A stretch of DNA of 64,000 nucleotides from WTFY01 sp965214675 (lineage in GTDB: Bacteria > Pseudomonadota > Gammaproteobacteria > UBA4575). Shown in pieces: positions 17,400 to 25,905 of this stretch. The stretch is taken from positions 806,001-870,000 of the forward strand of contig OZ243969.1 of assembly GCA_965214675.1 (NCBI GenBank), in the 5' to 3' direction. The notes beneath the pieces are model-generated. The model ran no database searches, was not told the origin of the DNA, and saw nothing but the letters and a program-made list of their open reading frames with translations. The position numbers and the translations under genes were made by a program. Numbering within the stretch: the stretch's first letter is position 1; each line of letters begins with the position of its first letter.

Positions 17400-18293
17400 C
17401 TATGTATTATTAATAATTTCATGTAAATGGAACTTGTACTTTCCTAACTCGCCACCGTAGTTTCCTGCGGTAATGATCTGGGTCCCTTTCGCTGCCGCCG
17501 CATGGATACCACGGCACATGGCCAGCTTGACTACATCCTCACTCAGCCCATCCACCACGACTTCATATACAGCCGCTACGTTATCCGGCAACACCCCTTT
17601 ATCGGAAATCGAGCGTAGCGTTGGGCAATAGCTGTCATTGGTAGAGGCAATCATGGACTTGTAGCGTGATCCGATCTTGCTACCAGATCCCACAACTCCT
17701 TGCGGAAATGGCAAGAACACGCCAGCCACCTCACGCATCGCATTGCTGGCTGCCGTCGCAGCCCGCAGTGCAATCCGCTGGCTTGATCCCATAATGATCA
17801 GGTTGCCACCACCTACCGCTGGCTGGATACCAAACGATTCTTCTATCAGGAACTCACCTTCCATGATAGGAATTCTCCACAGTCTGCGGCCATTCATAAG
17901 TTTACTGATCTGGTATCCATCACCAAAGAAACGCAGTTTCCCGCCTACAGAAACAGTCTTATCGGATTCAAGTCCGTTGAACGCTGCCGTTGTCGGACAG
18001 GTCATTACGCATTGGCCGATCCGATCGATTAACTGGCCGGCAATGGCCTTACTGCTCATCGTAAACAGCAATACGCTGACACCGGGGCGTCGATCTGGCG
18101 TAGCTTCCGGAGGAATTTCACACTCCACTGCTGCCTCAAGCTTGCAGCGAATCACCGAGGTGGCAAATCCTGTCATGCTTGCAGCAGCCGCACGTGCCCA
18201 CTGCTTGCTATCTGCTGTGATCACGACGCGAGCACCCCACATCGCGAAGGCTTCCGCAAAGGTATCCTTGATCTCCGTTTTATTTATTTTCAT
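17400..18293 (-). CDS. fhcD: Formylmethanofuran--H4MPT formyltransferase
   Basis: 297 residues, matching Ftr/FhcD. It transfers the formyl group between 5-formyl-H4MPT and the furan carrier. It starts MKINKTEIKDTFAEAFAMW, as family members do, and contains VGGGNLIIMGSSQRIALRAA and FPQGVVGSGSKIGSRYKSM. The start codon overlaps the fhcA stop as ATGA. In bacteria this subunit is part of the complex, whereas in methanogens Ftr is separate. Confidence 0.96.
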   Translation of the reverse strand: MKINKTEIKDTFAEAFAMWGARVVITADSKQWARAAAASMTGFATSVIRCKLEAAVECEIPPEATPDRRPGVSVLLFTMSSKAIAGQLIDRIGQCVMTCPTTAAFNGLESDKTVSVGGKLRFFGDGYQISKLMNGRRLWRIPIMEGEFLIEESFGIQPAVGGGNLIIMGSSQRIALRAATAASNAMREVAGVFLPFPQGVVGSGSKIGSRYKSMIASTNDSYCPTLRSISDKGVLPDNVAAVYEVVVDGLSEDVVKLAMCRGIHAAAAKGTQIITAGNYGGELGKYKFHLHEIINNT

Positions 18294-19936
18294 GATTTTG
18301 GATGTGTCGGGATTTCCTCGTGATCATGCAGGTAATCATCACTGATCGCATAATTACTGAACTTTACAGAGTAGTAATCTTCAAAAAAGGGCTCAATCTC
18401 TCCTGAAATATCTTCGTTATAGCCCGGTTTGGAATGCAGAATTTTACCCTTGTGATCCGTTACAAATTCGTGATCCTTGATCACGGGGATGCCGTCTTTG
18501 ATCACATAGCGGGGGGCATTAAACATCTGCTCCTTGTCCTCATCCTCTGTATAGATCGTGATATCTGCATCCGCACCCACACCAAGATGTCCCTTGTTCT
18601 GCAGGCCCAAGGCCCGGGCTGGCCCAGCTCTGGTAATAATTGCAATTTCGTTCAACGTATATTCACGCTCAAGCTCAGGCAGTGACGTATTGGCTATCGC
18701 CTTTTGATTCACGTGTTGCAGTGCCTCTTTTCGGTAAGCACTGTCCATCAGCAGCTTGATCAGTTTCGGATAGTTCATAAAGGAGCCGCCATTGGGATGA
18801 TCCGTCGACAGGAGTACACGCCATGGATCTTTCGACATTAAAAACAGCTCCAAGCCCATAGCCCACTGCAGTGTGTGGGTATAAACACTTTCCTGGTAGG
18901 AAAATGGAATGATCCCGCAACCACTTTCACACTCCGTATCTGCATTTACCCATTTGTCAAACTTGACGTTACGCAGCATCCAGGCAAGGGGAGCATCCGC
19001 CGTCATTGCAGCCGCCTGCCCGAACATGACCTGACCTACATCTGCAGTGATATTTTCATTGTCATTAATATACTCGATGATTTCCCGTGCACCGGATACC
19101 GGGTTTTTGTTCAATTCACCACCGAAGCTGTGGAACTGTACATGGGCCATGTGGGCACGCCTGCCCTGTGCCGCTTTCATCGTGTCCAGTGTCGTGCTGA
19201 TGTTGCCGCTATGGCCCAGGTTATTGCAATGTATGTGGGGTGGATGGGGCAATCCAAGATCGTGTGCAGCTTCAATGAAGCTTTCCATGACATGAGCCGG
19301 TGTAATATTGTAATGATCAATCTGCTCGTTTACATCGGTGATATTTGCATTCTTTCGCCCCTTCCAGAGTTCGTCACTTCCAGTATTGACCAGTTTGACC
19401 GTATACGCATGCACTGAATTAACCCACCAGGCAATGGCTTCCTTGAATTCCTTTTTTCGGCCTTCCTTAAGCAGCTTGTACAGAAATGCATTGTTGCCAA
19501 GCAGCACGTAGAACCCCTTGTCAATCACCGGGGTGTCATCAAGCTCTTCAAGCACATGTCGCGCAGTAATTGGGGGGACCGCCGCTTCCATGGCTGTGGT
19601 ATAGCCCATGGTAGCGTAGCGATAGCCGGTGGCAAAAGTGGAGGGTACGATGCCGCCTGTACCTGAACGGGTAACTTTAGTCTTGGGATGAACGTCCAGG
19701 CGGTGATCTTCAGGCATAAGCTTTCGCGCAAGATTTACCTTTGGCCCGGCAATATGGCAGTGAATGTCAATGGCACCAGGCATGACCACCATGCCGTGTG
19801 CATTTATTCTGGAGGCCGTCTTTGAAACCGAATCTACAATTTTTCCATCTCGTATACATAGATTGCGAACATCCCCATCAATATTGTTCTCAGGGTCGTA
19901 TATACGGCCATTTGCAATTTTTAATTCAGACGGCAT
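18290..19936 (-). CDS. fhcA: Formylmethanofuran dehydrogenase/hydrolase subunit A (amidohydrolase)
   Basis: 548 residues from the ATG at 19936, which has AGAGGA upstream; a TTG eight codons earlier is less likely. The dinuclear-metal amidohydrolase residues are present: DIHCH (His59, His61), the lysine to be carboxylated in YTVKLVNTG (Lys181), HIHCNNLGHSG, and Asp379 in LLSTDHPNGG. The archaeal FwdA positions Lys178 and Asp385 are close by number. In methanogens this subunit handles formate inside the complex; in Methylorubrum FhcA it hydrolyses the formyl-carrier to formate. Confidence 0.96.
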   Translation of the reverse strand: MPSELKIANGRIYDPENNIDGDVRNLCIRDGKIVDSVSKTASRINAHGMVVMPGAIDIHCHIAGPKVNLARKLMPEDHRLDVHPKTKVTRSGTGGIVPSTFATGYRYATMGYTTAMEAAVPPITARHVLEELDDTPVIDKGFYVLLGNNAFLYKLLKEGRKKEFKEAIAWWVNSVHAYTVKLVNTGSDELWKGRKNANITDVNEQIDHYNITPAHVMESFIEAAHDLGLPHPPHIHCNNLGHSGNISTTLDTMKAAQGRRAHMAHVQFHSFGGELNKNPVSGAREIIEYINDNENITADVGQVMFGQAAAMTADAPLAWMLRNVKFDKWVNADTECESGCGIIPFSYQESVYTHTLQWAMGLELFLMSKDPWRVLLSTDHPNGGSFMNYPKLIKLLMDSAYRKEALQHVNQKAIANTSLPELEREYTLNEIAIITRAGPARALGLQNKGHLGVGADADITIYTEDEDKEQMFNAPRYVIKDGIPVIKDHEFVTDHKGKILHSKPGYNEDISGEIEPFFEDYYSVKFSNYAISDDYLHDHEEIPTHPKS

Positions 19937-20001
19937 GCTCTGATTATCCTCTGACTGCAACCACCACGATACGGCATGATGGCTATTGATCGATGATTAT
20001 G

Positions 20002-21360
20002 CTACGCGGCGACCCTTGCTTTTTTCCCTGACAGCAGTTTTTTCACGCGCTGGCATATTCCCTCCAAAACTTCCTGGTCCGTAGGAAACGGCGAATCAAA
20101 TGCGGGCCGTAGTGAAATCGGAACGTCATCCATTCTGTACACCGTGCCACCGGTATTGATCCCGTAGGTTGCAACAGCAAAACGCACCCTGGAAAGTCTG
20201 GTTGTATGGGTCTCTTTCACATCCATGGAGATGACCGGAATATTTTCCAGATGCGCGATAGCTTTCTTGGAGAAGTTTGATGCGGGGTCGGAAGCGACTA
20301 TCATGGCAGCATCTGCCTCGCCTCTGGCAAGTACGTCGCTGGTTGTAAATTCACCTGGATTGAACCTTGGATATCCCCGGTTGAAGTTGACACCAAACGG
20401 ATACCCTGTCTGCCATGCAACAACATTATCAGCGCCGGTGACATTGCCGTGACCACGAACGGGTTTGGCTACAAAATGGGTAAATTCATTAAGGTCCGCT
20501 GCAAGGGAATAGACCGCACCGGAATTGAAATGTCGCCCACGGGTCATTGTCAAACCCATGCCCATGAACAACACCCCGAACTGGCAGTTCTTCATGCGTT
20601 GCACCAGGTCGTCCAGTAATTCACGTGACACCCCGGTCTGTTCTTCAATATCTTTACTGATCTTCTTGCCTTTGACCAAGGCACGTAATGCCCATAGCAG
20701 CTCAAAGTCCTTGCCCGGCTTCACCTGCACGAAAATGTCAGCCACCGGCGTGCTGGGAGTTTTACGCACATCGATCAGGACTACTGTGCGATCTTTCTTG
20801 CCATTGGGGATGAACATGCCTTTCGGAGTCACGGCATAACGCGTGAAATGACGGGGGTGTGATTCTGCCGGATTACCGCCCCAATAAATGACCAGATCTG
20901 CACGATTCTTGATTTCACCCAGCGTGGCTGTACTCTCGCCCACGCCCTGAAATGCCATACCTGATGGCCCATGACATACAGAGGTTGTGGTATCAATGTT
21001 GCCATTGATGGTATCCATGATATCAACCGCCACACGCTGAGCCTCACACGGACAGTCACTGAGTCCGTAGGTTATTGGAAACTTTGCATCCACCAAAATC
21101 TGTGCGGCCTCATCCAGGCCCTCTTCAAGAGTAGCTTCTTTACCATCGATCAAAACCACCGGCCGGTCTTCCAGTGTGTGCTCATAAAACCATGCCCGCC
21201 CAAGAACGCATGCATTCTTGGCCTTGATAATACGGTGCTCATCAAGGTCGACGGTGAGTTCCATGTCATCACACACACAACCACAAAACGTACAGGTTGC
21301 ATCCTTTACAATTTTTAGGTTTTTGTTTTCCTTAGGCCGGGTTTTGCTCGCTTGTGACAT
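20002..21360 (-). CDS. fhcB: Formylmethanofuran dehydrogenase subunit B, metal-site residues retained
   Basis: 452 residues from an ATG preceded by GGGAG. The N-terminal cysteines CTFCGCVC (Cys23, Cys26, Cys30) plus Cys51 form a C-x2-C-x3-C-x20-C pattern suited to a [4Fe-4S] cluster. SVCHGPSG places Cys128-His129 where archaeal FwdB has the W/Mo ligand Cys118 and His119, and KPVRGHGNVTG gives Arg301 near FwdB Arg288 (archaeal numbers from memory). As I recall, the studied Methylorubrum FhcB has lost these features and is not a redox enzyme. A separate FwdD-like gene lies just upstream. The family call is certain. Redox activity is an inference from the retained residues. Confidence 0.95.
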   Translation of the reverse strand: MSQASKTRPKENKNLKIVKDATCTFCGCVCDDMELTVDLDEHRIIKAKNACVLGRAWFYEHTLEDRPVVLIDGKEATLEEGLDEAAQILVDAKFPITYGLSDCPCEAQRVAVDIMDTINGNIDTTTSVCHGPSGMAFQGVGESTATLGEIKNRADLVIYWGGNPAESHPRHFTRYAVTPKGMFIPNGKKDRTVVLIDVRKTPSTPVADIFVQVKPGKDFELLWALRALVKGKKISKDIEEQTGVSRELLDDLVQRMKNCQFGVLFMGMGLTMTRGRHFNSGAVYSLAADLNEFTHFVAKPVRGHGNVTGADNVVAWQTGYPFGVNFNRGYPRFNPGEFTTSDVLARGEADAAMIVASDPASNFSKKAIAHLENIPVISMDVKETHTTRLSRVRFAVATYGINTGGTVYRMDDVPISLRPAFDSPFPTDQEVLEGICQRVKKLLSGKKARVAA

Positions 21361-21397
21361 AAATTCTCCCAATAAAAAGCAAATTGGTGATACTCGA

Positions 21398-21736
21398 TCA
21401 GCTTCCCACTTTCGTCACTTCGACTTCCAAATGCTTAGACATCGGCATTCCAGAGGCCGCCGTATCTGACCCCATCAGTTGACTTGAAGATGGTCCGTAG
21501 GGGATGAAAATCATTCCGGAGGGCAAATCTTCCTCTTTTTTGCCCATGCAGGTGACTACAGCTTGTCCTACGTCTGATTTTAGCCGAATCTTATCGCCGT
21601 TACTAAGCTTCAAACGGCGCATATCACGTTCATTCATCTCTGCCGTGGTGGTCACGGTTAGGTATTCTTCCTTGAGCTTTCCTTTGTTCAGTGATGTCCC
21701 CTGCTTTTTTGAGCGTCCGGGAACAAGTATCATCAT
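21398..21736 (-). CDS. fwdD: Molybdopterin-dinucleotide-binding subunit, FwdD/FmdD-like
   Basis: About 112 residues from MMILVPGRSKKQG; GTG at 21742 has a better-spaced AAGGA, and the frame is open to 21811. The protein fits the aspartate-decarboxylase-like double-psi barrel that binds the dinucleotide end of the tungsto/molybdopterin. It shows LKLSNGDKIRLKSDVGQAVV, the FwdD-type GMIFIPYGPSSSQLM, and DTAASGMPMSKH. In archaea FwdB and FwdD together hold the metal cofactor. It is the first gene of the fhc operon, 37 bases before fhcB. The well-studied Methylorubrum complex is described as FhcABCD without such a subunit. Confidence 0.85.
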   Translation of the reverse strand: MMILVPGRSKKQGTSLNKGKLKEEYLTVTTTAEMNERDMRRLKLSNGDKIRLKSDVGQAVVTCMGKKEEDLPSGMIFIPYGPSSSQLMGSDTAASGMPMSKHLEVEVTKVGS

Positions 21737-22000
21737 TGCCACTGTGCGAATCCTTGAATGCTTAGCTGCGATAAAGTCCAGGAGAGAAAATGGAGGGGCA
21801 GATTGACCCATCAAACCCTAATCTGCCTGTCCCCCGCCGGGTATTGCACCAAGCGGATGTGTGCTAACTCTACAACTGTCTACTGTTGCCATATTCTACT
21901 GTATTTTCAGGAAAATTACTTCTCAAATACCGTATCAACACTTCTGGATGGACGCTTCTTAAGCACCGATACACCACGTCGGAGGGTAAGCCACCAGCCA

Positions 22001-23176
22001 CTACAATTTGATGCCGATTGAAATTGTGATGAAATGCCCGAGGGCATCAGAATAGACGATGTGTGCTGCGGAGTGAGTTTGACCACTGGCAAGTCCTTCT
22101 CCATGCCTTGCATAGCGAATGACCGGGGCATGAGACAGGTAGTCGGCACCTGCAGCGACCCGTAAATTCATATTTTCAGATAAAGCGATACTCAGGGATG
22201 TCTCCACGCCCAATGTCGCAGCCACTTCCGAGCTATCGTCATCCCAGTCTGTCTGCTCATCCAATACAGGTCTTGCAGAAGACAGCAGTGTTCTTTGCAA
22301 ACCGCGATACTCGGAATCAAGATAATAGAGACCCAGCTTGCCATCCAGCATCAGGTGCCAGTGCTGCCTGAGTGGGACCTCGATGCGGCTGCCGAGCGTG
22401 GCACCATAGTAGGAGGCTTCCAAGTCTTCTTTCAGTGTTACGTTGTTGACTTGCGGCTCCCGATTGGATTCATAGGCAAATATATCGGATTCCTGGTCAA
22501 GTCTCTTGAAGCTCGGACCAATATAAAACGAGGTCCGTGAGCGTTCTGTTTGCGCAAACAGTACTCCAGTCACAAGGCCAAGGCCGTAGAAATCAACCTT
22601 TCGCTTTGTCTTGATTCGAATAGGGTCGCCCCATGCAAAATTCGGCGCCCCGAATGAGATTGAGCCACCATCAATCTTTCCAATCCAGCCGACGGAACGA
22701 ATATGCGGATCATTTTTAATCAGCGCAACAAGATGTTGCTCAGTCTCCGGAGTGATGCATGCCCCGAACTCCGTTCCATGCTGGCAATATTGAGTTTCAA
22801 ACTGGGCCCGAACATCGGCCCATGCAGCAACATCCCCTCTGTATACGTGAGTGTGTGATGATCTGTAGGAAGTGGAAAAGCCGCTCAGCTCGGTATACAG
22901 GTTTTTTCCTGCAGCTTGATAGTTGTACCCGGCGATCATCTCGATTCGTGGCCCGGATTTGAATTCAGCATCATAATGCTCAAGGAATCCGACGATCTCT
23001 TCCTTGCCATTCGTTCTGACAAACGGGCTGCTCTCAGGCAGGTCAAGAAAATGTACGCCGCCACCGGTTTGAAGATAGATGTGACCGTTGGCGACAGTGT
23101 CGGGTGGAGTAGCATTTGCCTGGGAACACATTACCAGGAAAAGAGAGACTGCCACTGGCAGGATTTTGAGAGTCAT
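22001..23176 (-). CDS. Predicted outer-membrane beta-barrel protein
   Basis: 391 residues from MTLKILPVAVSLFLVMCSQANA, a clear signal peptide; the frame upstream of this ATG is not supported. The mature part has alternating amphipathic strands, for example RIEMIAGYNYQAAGKNLYTEL, TSFYIGPSFKRL and YYGATLGSRIEVPL, and ends in a strand (HFITISIGIKL), as barrel proteins do. I recognise no specific family. It lies between the fhc operon and the methanethiol-oxidase genes, so a role in uptake of a small C1 or sulfur compound is conceivable but unproven. Confidence 0.72.
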   Translation of the reverse strand: MTLKILPVAVSLFLVMCSQANATPPDTVANGHIYLQTGGGVHFLDLPESSPFVRTNGKEEIVGFLEHYDAEFKSGPRIEMIAGYNYQAAGKNLYTELSGFSTSYRSSHTHVYRGDVAAWADVRAQFETQYCQHGTEFGACITPETEQHLVALIKNDPHIRSVGWIGKIDGGSISFGAPNFAWGDPIRIKTKRKVDFYGLGLVTGVLFAQTERSRTSFYIGPSFKRLDQESDIFAYESNREPQVNNVTLKEDLEASYYGATLGSRIEVPLRQHWHLMLDGKLGLYYLDSEYRGLQRTLLSSARPVLDEQTDWDDDSSEVAATLGVETSLSIALSENMNLRVAAGADYLSHAPVIRYARHGEGLASGQTHSAAHIVYSDALGHFITISIGIKL

Positions 23177-23371
23177 AAAACTTGCTTTCAGTTGGATATT
23201 GTCATGACAGTCTACAGCACTCCAATACCACGGATAGCGATTATACAAATTCACCATTGGATGGAATTTGATACCTCAAATAAACTCCCCGTGCTTTTTA
23301 CCAACGGGTTTATTGTATCTGCGCAGGCAAACATGTCTACACAGGAGGTTGATACCTTCCAGTGGAGAAAC

Positions 23372-23380
23372 TGGTATAAT
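23372..23380 (+). promoter_or_regulatory. Extended -10 promoter for the DUF4242 gene
   Basis: TGGTATAAT matches an extended -10 element, about 80 bases upstream of the ATG at 23458. A TTGATA lies 20 bases upstream, wider than ideal, so the extended -10 may compensate. Confidence 0.45.
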
Positions 23381-23457
23381 TGAGCATTAAAAATGGCAGG
23401 CTTGCGCTTACAAGCGTGCTGCTACTTGAAAATGACACCAATCAGGAGAACCGAATC

Positions 23458-23730
23458 ATGCCAAGATATTTGATCGAACGTGAAATTCCTGGGGCTGGCG
23501 ATCTGCAGAACGATGACCTTAAGGGCATTTCTCAAAAATCGTGCAGTATCTTAAAGGAAATGGGTCCGCAAATTCAGTGGGTTGAAAGCTATGTAACCGA
23601 TGACAAAATCTACTGCACCTATATCGCGCCCAATGAGGACGAGATACGAAAGCACGCTGAAGAAGGCGGATTTCCGGCGAATAAAATTGCTGAAATCAAG
23701 AACGTAATCAGCCCAACCACTGCAGAATAG
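23458..23730 (+). CDS. DUF4242 (nickel-binding-like) small protein
   Basis: A 90-residue protein starting at an ATG with AGGAG upstream. It matches the pattern of DUF4242 proteins: start RYLIEREIPGAG, a central VESYVTDDKIYCTYIAP segment, and the EDEIRKHAEEGGFPANKI helix. A Streptomyces member binds nickel, but most are uncharacterised. It stands alone on the plus strand between an outer-membrane gene and the methanethiol-oxidase block. Function here unknown. Confidence 0.82.
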   Translation: MPRYLIEREIPGAGDLQNDDLKGISQKSCSILKEMGPQIQWVESYVTDDKIYCTYIAPNEDEIRKHAEEGGFPANKIAEIKNVISPTTAE

Positions 23731-23761
23731 CGTACGTTCGATATTTATACTCAAACAGCAG

Positions 23762-23791
23762 CTCTGTCCGCAGGAATATACGCGGGCAGAG
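23762..23791. terminator. Candidate terminator hairpin between convergent genes
   Basis: CTCTGTCCGC pairs with GCGGGCAGAG (10 bp, one G-U) across a ten-base loop, between the ends of the DUF4242 gene and the TlpA-like gene. It has no clean T-tract, so it may be Rho-assisted. Confidence 0.4.
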
Positions 23792-23826
23792 TTGGCTTGT
23801 TCAGTTTGACAAGGAGCCGATGCTTC

Positions 23827-24426
23827 TCAGAAGTCCAGCCCAAGACTTCTTTTAAAATTCTCCAGAAAAGGTATGCCTCCAGCCGCTACGGGAACGTCTT
23901 CTTGCACCAGCTGTTGTTGAGAAGACATGACCTTTCTAAAAAACCTGACTATCTTGGCCGAATCCCACTCCCGTTCACCGACTGCCCTGTAAACAAGCCG
24001 GCCTTCTGGGCTGACCAGGAATGTGGTTGGCAAGCCTAGGACACCCCAGTTGGAAAGCTCCATATTCTGGTCGATCAGTATGGTGAATTCTACGGGCACC
24101 TGCTTCAAAAACCGTTGTACTCCACTCAGACTCGGCCCGACATGAATACCAACGACTTCAAAGTTGTCGTTGTTCAATTTTTTGTGTAATCGGTCCAGGG
24201 CTGGCATCTCTTTGCGGCAAGGTGCGCACCATGTTGCCCAGAAATTCAACAATACAAACTTGCCCTTATAGTCATCCAGGCTGATGCTCACCCCATCGAT
24301 AGACTCCAAAGTGAAGGCCTGTGCCTCAGGTTCATCTGCAACAGGGTTCATGAGTGCCCTGGCATGAGTCATGCCTGAAAACAAATAAAATACCAGACAT
24401 AAAGCCCACCCTATAGTTCTCATCAT
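23827..24426 (-). CDS. TlpA-like periplasmic thioredoxin
   Basis: 199 residues: an N-terminal signal segment (residues 1-23), then an AhpC/TSA-thioredoxin domain with ATWCAPCRKEMPAL, active-site Cys67 and Cys70, and the cis-proline region GVLGLPTTFLVSPEG. Such proteins reduce disulfides in the periplasm, for example in cytochrome c or copper-site assembly. It is last in the row mtoX-SCO-MauG-TlpA, so it may keep the cysteines of the SCO protein or the apocytochrome reduced. That role is inferred from order. Confidence 0.87.
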   Translation of the reverse strand: MMRTIGWALCLVFYLFSGMTHARALMNPVADEPEAQAFTLESIDGVSISLDDYKGKFVLLNFWATWCAPCRKEMPALDRLHKKLNNDNFEVVGIHVGPSLSGVQRFLKQVPVEFTILIDQNMELSNWGVLGLPTTFLVSPEGRLVYRAVGEREWDSAKIVRFFRKVMSSQQQLVQEDVPVAAGGIPFLENFKRSLGLDF

Positions 24427-24560
24427 TTCCTCAGCTTTCCTTTATCCAGTTTGGGAATTTGACGCACAGCAACCTGGCCTGCGAAACTGCTGTTACTTCC
24501 ATGGTCAGGAATTTGCAGACAGTACACGCATGCATCCTGAAAAGCGCTCAGGCGTGTCCA

Positions 24561-25898
24561 TCAATATTCCAGCTTATTTTCATGCGTCCAGTTGGGATCA
24601 TCCTTTCCCATGTCACCTACTGGTGCAGCAAATGCATCAGTCACCAGTGTAGTGACATTGCCACCTGTCAGAGAGTTCAAAAATGCAACTAAATCCTCGA
24701 CTTCGGAGTCCGTCAGGTGCAACGGGCGAATCAGGGGATTTAACAGCTCGTTGGGAATGCCGCCCCGATTATAAAAGTCTATAACATCCCGCAGTGTATA
24801 TATCGAACCATTGTGCATATAGGGTGCAGTCAGGGCCACGTTTCTCAAGGACGGTGTGCGAAACTTCCATCGGTCATTCGGGTTCTCGGTCACTTCATAC
24901 AAACCCAGATCATTTTCTTTGGCCCTGGAAACTGACTGGATAACCGTATTCTCAAGTTCTGTAAAAATCCCGGGGGCGAGCTGCACACGAGTGGTTCCAG
25001 AACCGCTACGCATCGATTCCTTGTACCCCAGGCCGGTATTATGCAAGCGATCATCACTGAACAAGGCGTATTCTTCCTTAACCAGGTGGCAGGCGCTGCA
25101 CCCTCCCTTGCCGGTGAAAAGTTGAAACCCGCGTTTGGCCTGCTCGGTTAGCGCATCCTTTTCCTTACCGTAATACCACCGGTCGAATGGGGAATCAGCA
25201 GAATTGAGCGTTCGTTGATAGTTGGCAAGCGCCATGCCAATTGTTTCCATGGTCGGCCCCCGGCCATCGAACGCTTCTTCGAATAAGCCATCATACTCAC
25301 GGATGGCTTTAATCTTGTTAATCACGTAGCCAATTGATGGATTGGCCATTTCATTTCGTGCTAAAAACGGTGACCAGACCTGCTGCTCCAGTGTGGATTC
25401 TCGCCCATCGTGAAAGAGCTTGTTAAAGTACGCGACGTTATACACAGTCGGTGTGTTCCGCTTACCTGTACGACCTTCCACACCGACCGCAGTTTCGATT
25501 TCATTGTTGGTAAAGCCCTGTTCAGGGATATGGCACATCCCACAGGAAAACGTATCATTGATTGACAGCCGACGATCGAAAAACAGCTTTCTACCCAGCA
25601 GAATTTTTTTCGTCGAGACAGGATTTTCTGCAGGAACAGGAACAGGCGGCAACCCTAACGGGGGCTGCCTCACAAAACTGATGAGCTCGGCCTCCTTGCC
25701 TATGCGTTTTTGGAGGTCCAGGGTATTGGTTGTGTAGTCTGCTGATTCATAACCACGCTTGTCATCACCTGGTCCAAAGATTACTTTGTTTTGCATCCCG
25801 GGAGCATCTGCAAACCCCGGCAAGAAGCTGACTGCTGTAATTAGAAGCGCTATGCAGAATACGAACAGTACTTTGGCAACCGGTACTGACTTGTTCAT
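24561..25898 (-). CDS. Diheme cytochrome c peroxidase / MauG-like protein
   Basis: 445 residues with a signal peptide (hydrophobic residues 9-30) and two heme c sites, CGMCH at 119-123 and CSACH at 267-271. This family reduces H2O2 or, as MauG, carries out oxidative post-translational maturation of a partner protein. It begins 8 bases after the SCO gene. A MauG-type gene next to mtoX and SCO is the arrangement described for bacterial methanethiol oxidase, where MauG is proposed to mature the enzyme. H2O2, a product of that oxidase, could also be its substrate. Confidence 0.92.
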   Translation of the reverse strand: MNKSVPVAKVLFVFCIALLITAVSFLPGFADAPGMQNKVIFGPGDDKRGYESADYTTNTLDLQKRIGKEAELISFVRQPPLGLPPVPVPAENPVSTKKILLGRKLFFDRRLSINDTFSCGMCHIPEQGFTNNEIETAVGVEGRTGKRNTPTVYNVAYFNKLFHDGRESTLEQQVWSPFLARNEMANPSIGYVINKIKAIREYDGLFEEAFDGRGPTMETIGMALANYQRTLNSADSPFDRWYYGKEKDALTEQAKRGFQLFTGKGGCSACHLVKEEYALFSDDRLHNTGLGYKESMRSGSGTTRVQLAPGIFTELENTVIQSVSRAKENDLGLYEVTENPNDRWKFRTPSLRNVALTAPYMHNGSIYTLRDVIDFYNRGGIPNELLNPLIRPLHLTDSEVEDLVAFLNSLTGGNVTTLVTDAFAAPVGDMGKDDPNWTHENKLEY

Positions 25899-25905
25899 GG
25901 TGTGC

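Noticed and set aside
20002..21360. fhcB considered as a formate dehydrogenase or other molybdoenzyme
   Set aside because: Order with fhcA, fhcD and fhcC and the FwdB-type motifs fix it as the formylmethanofuran complex subunit.
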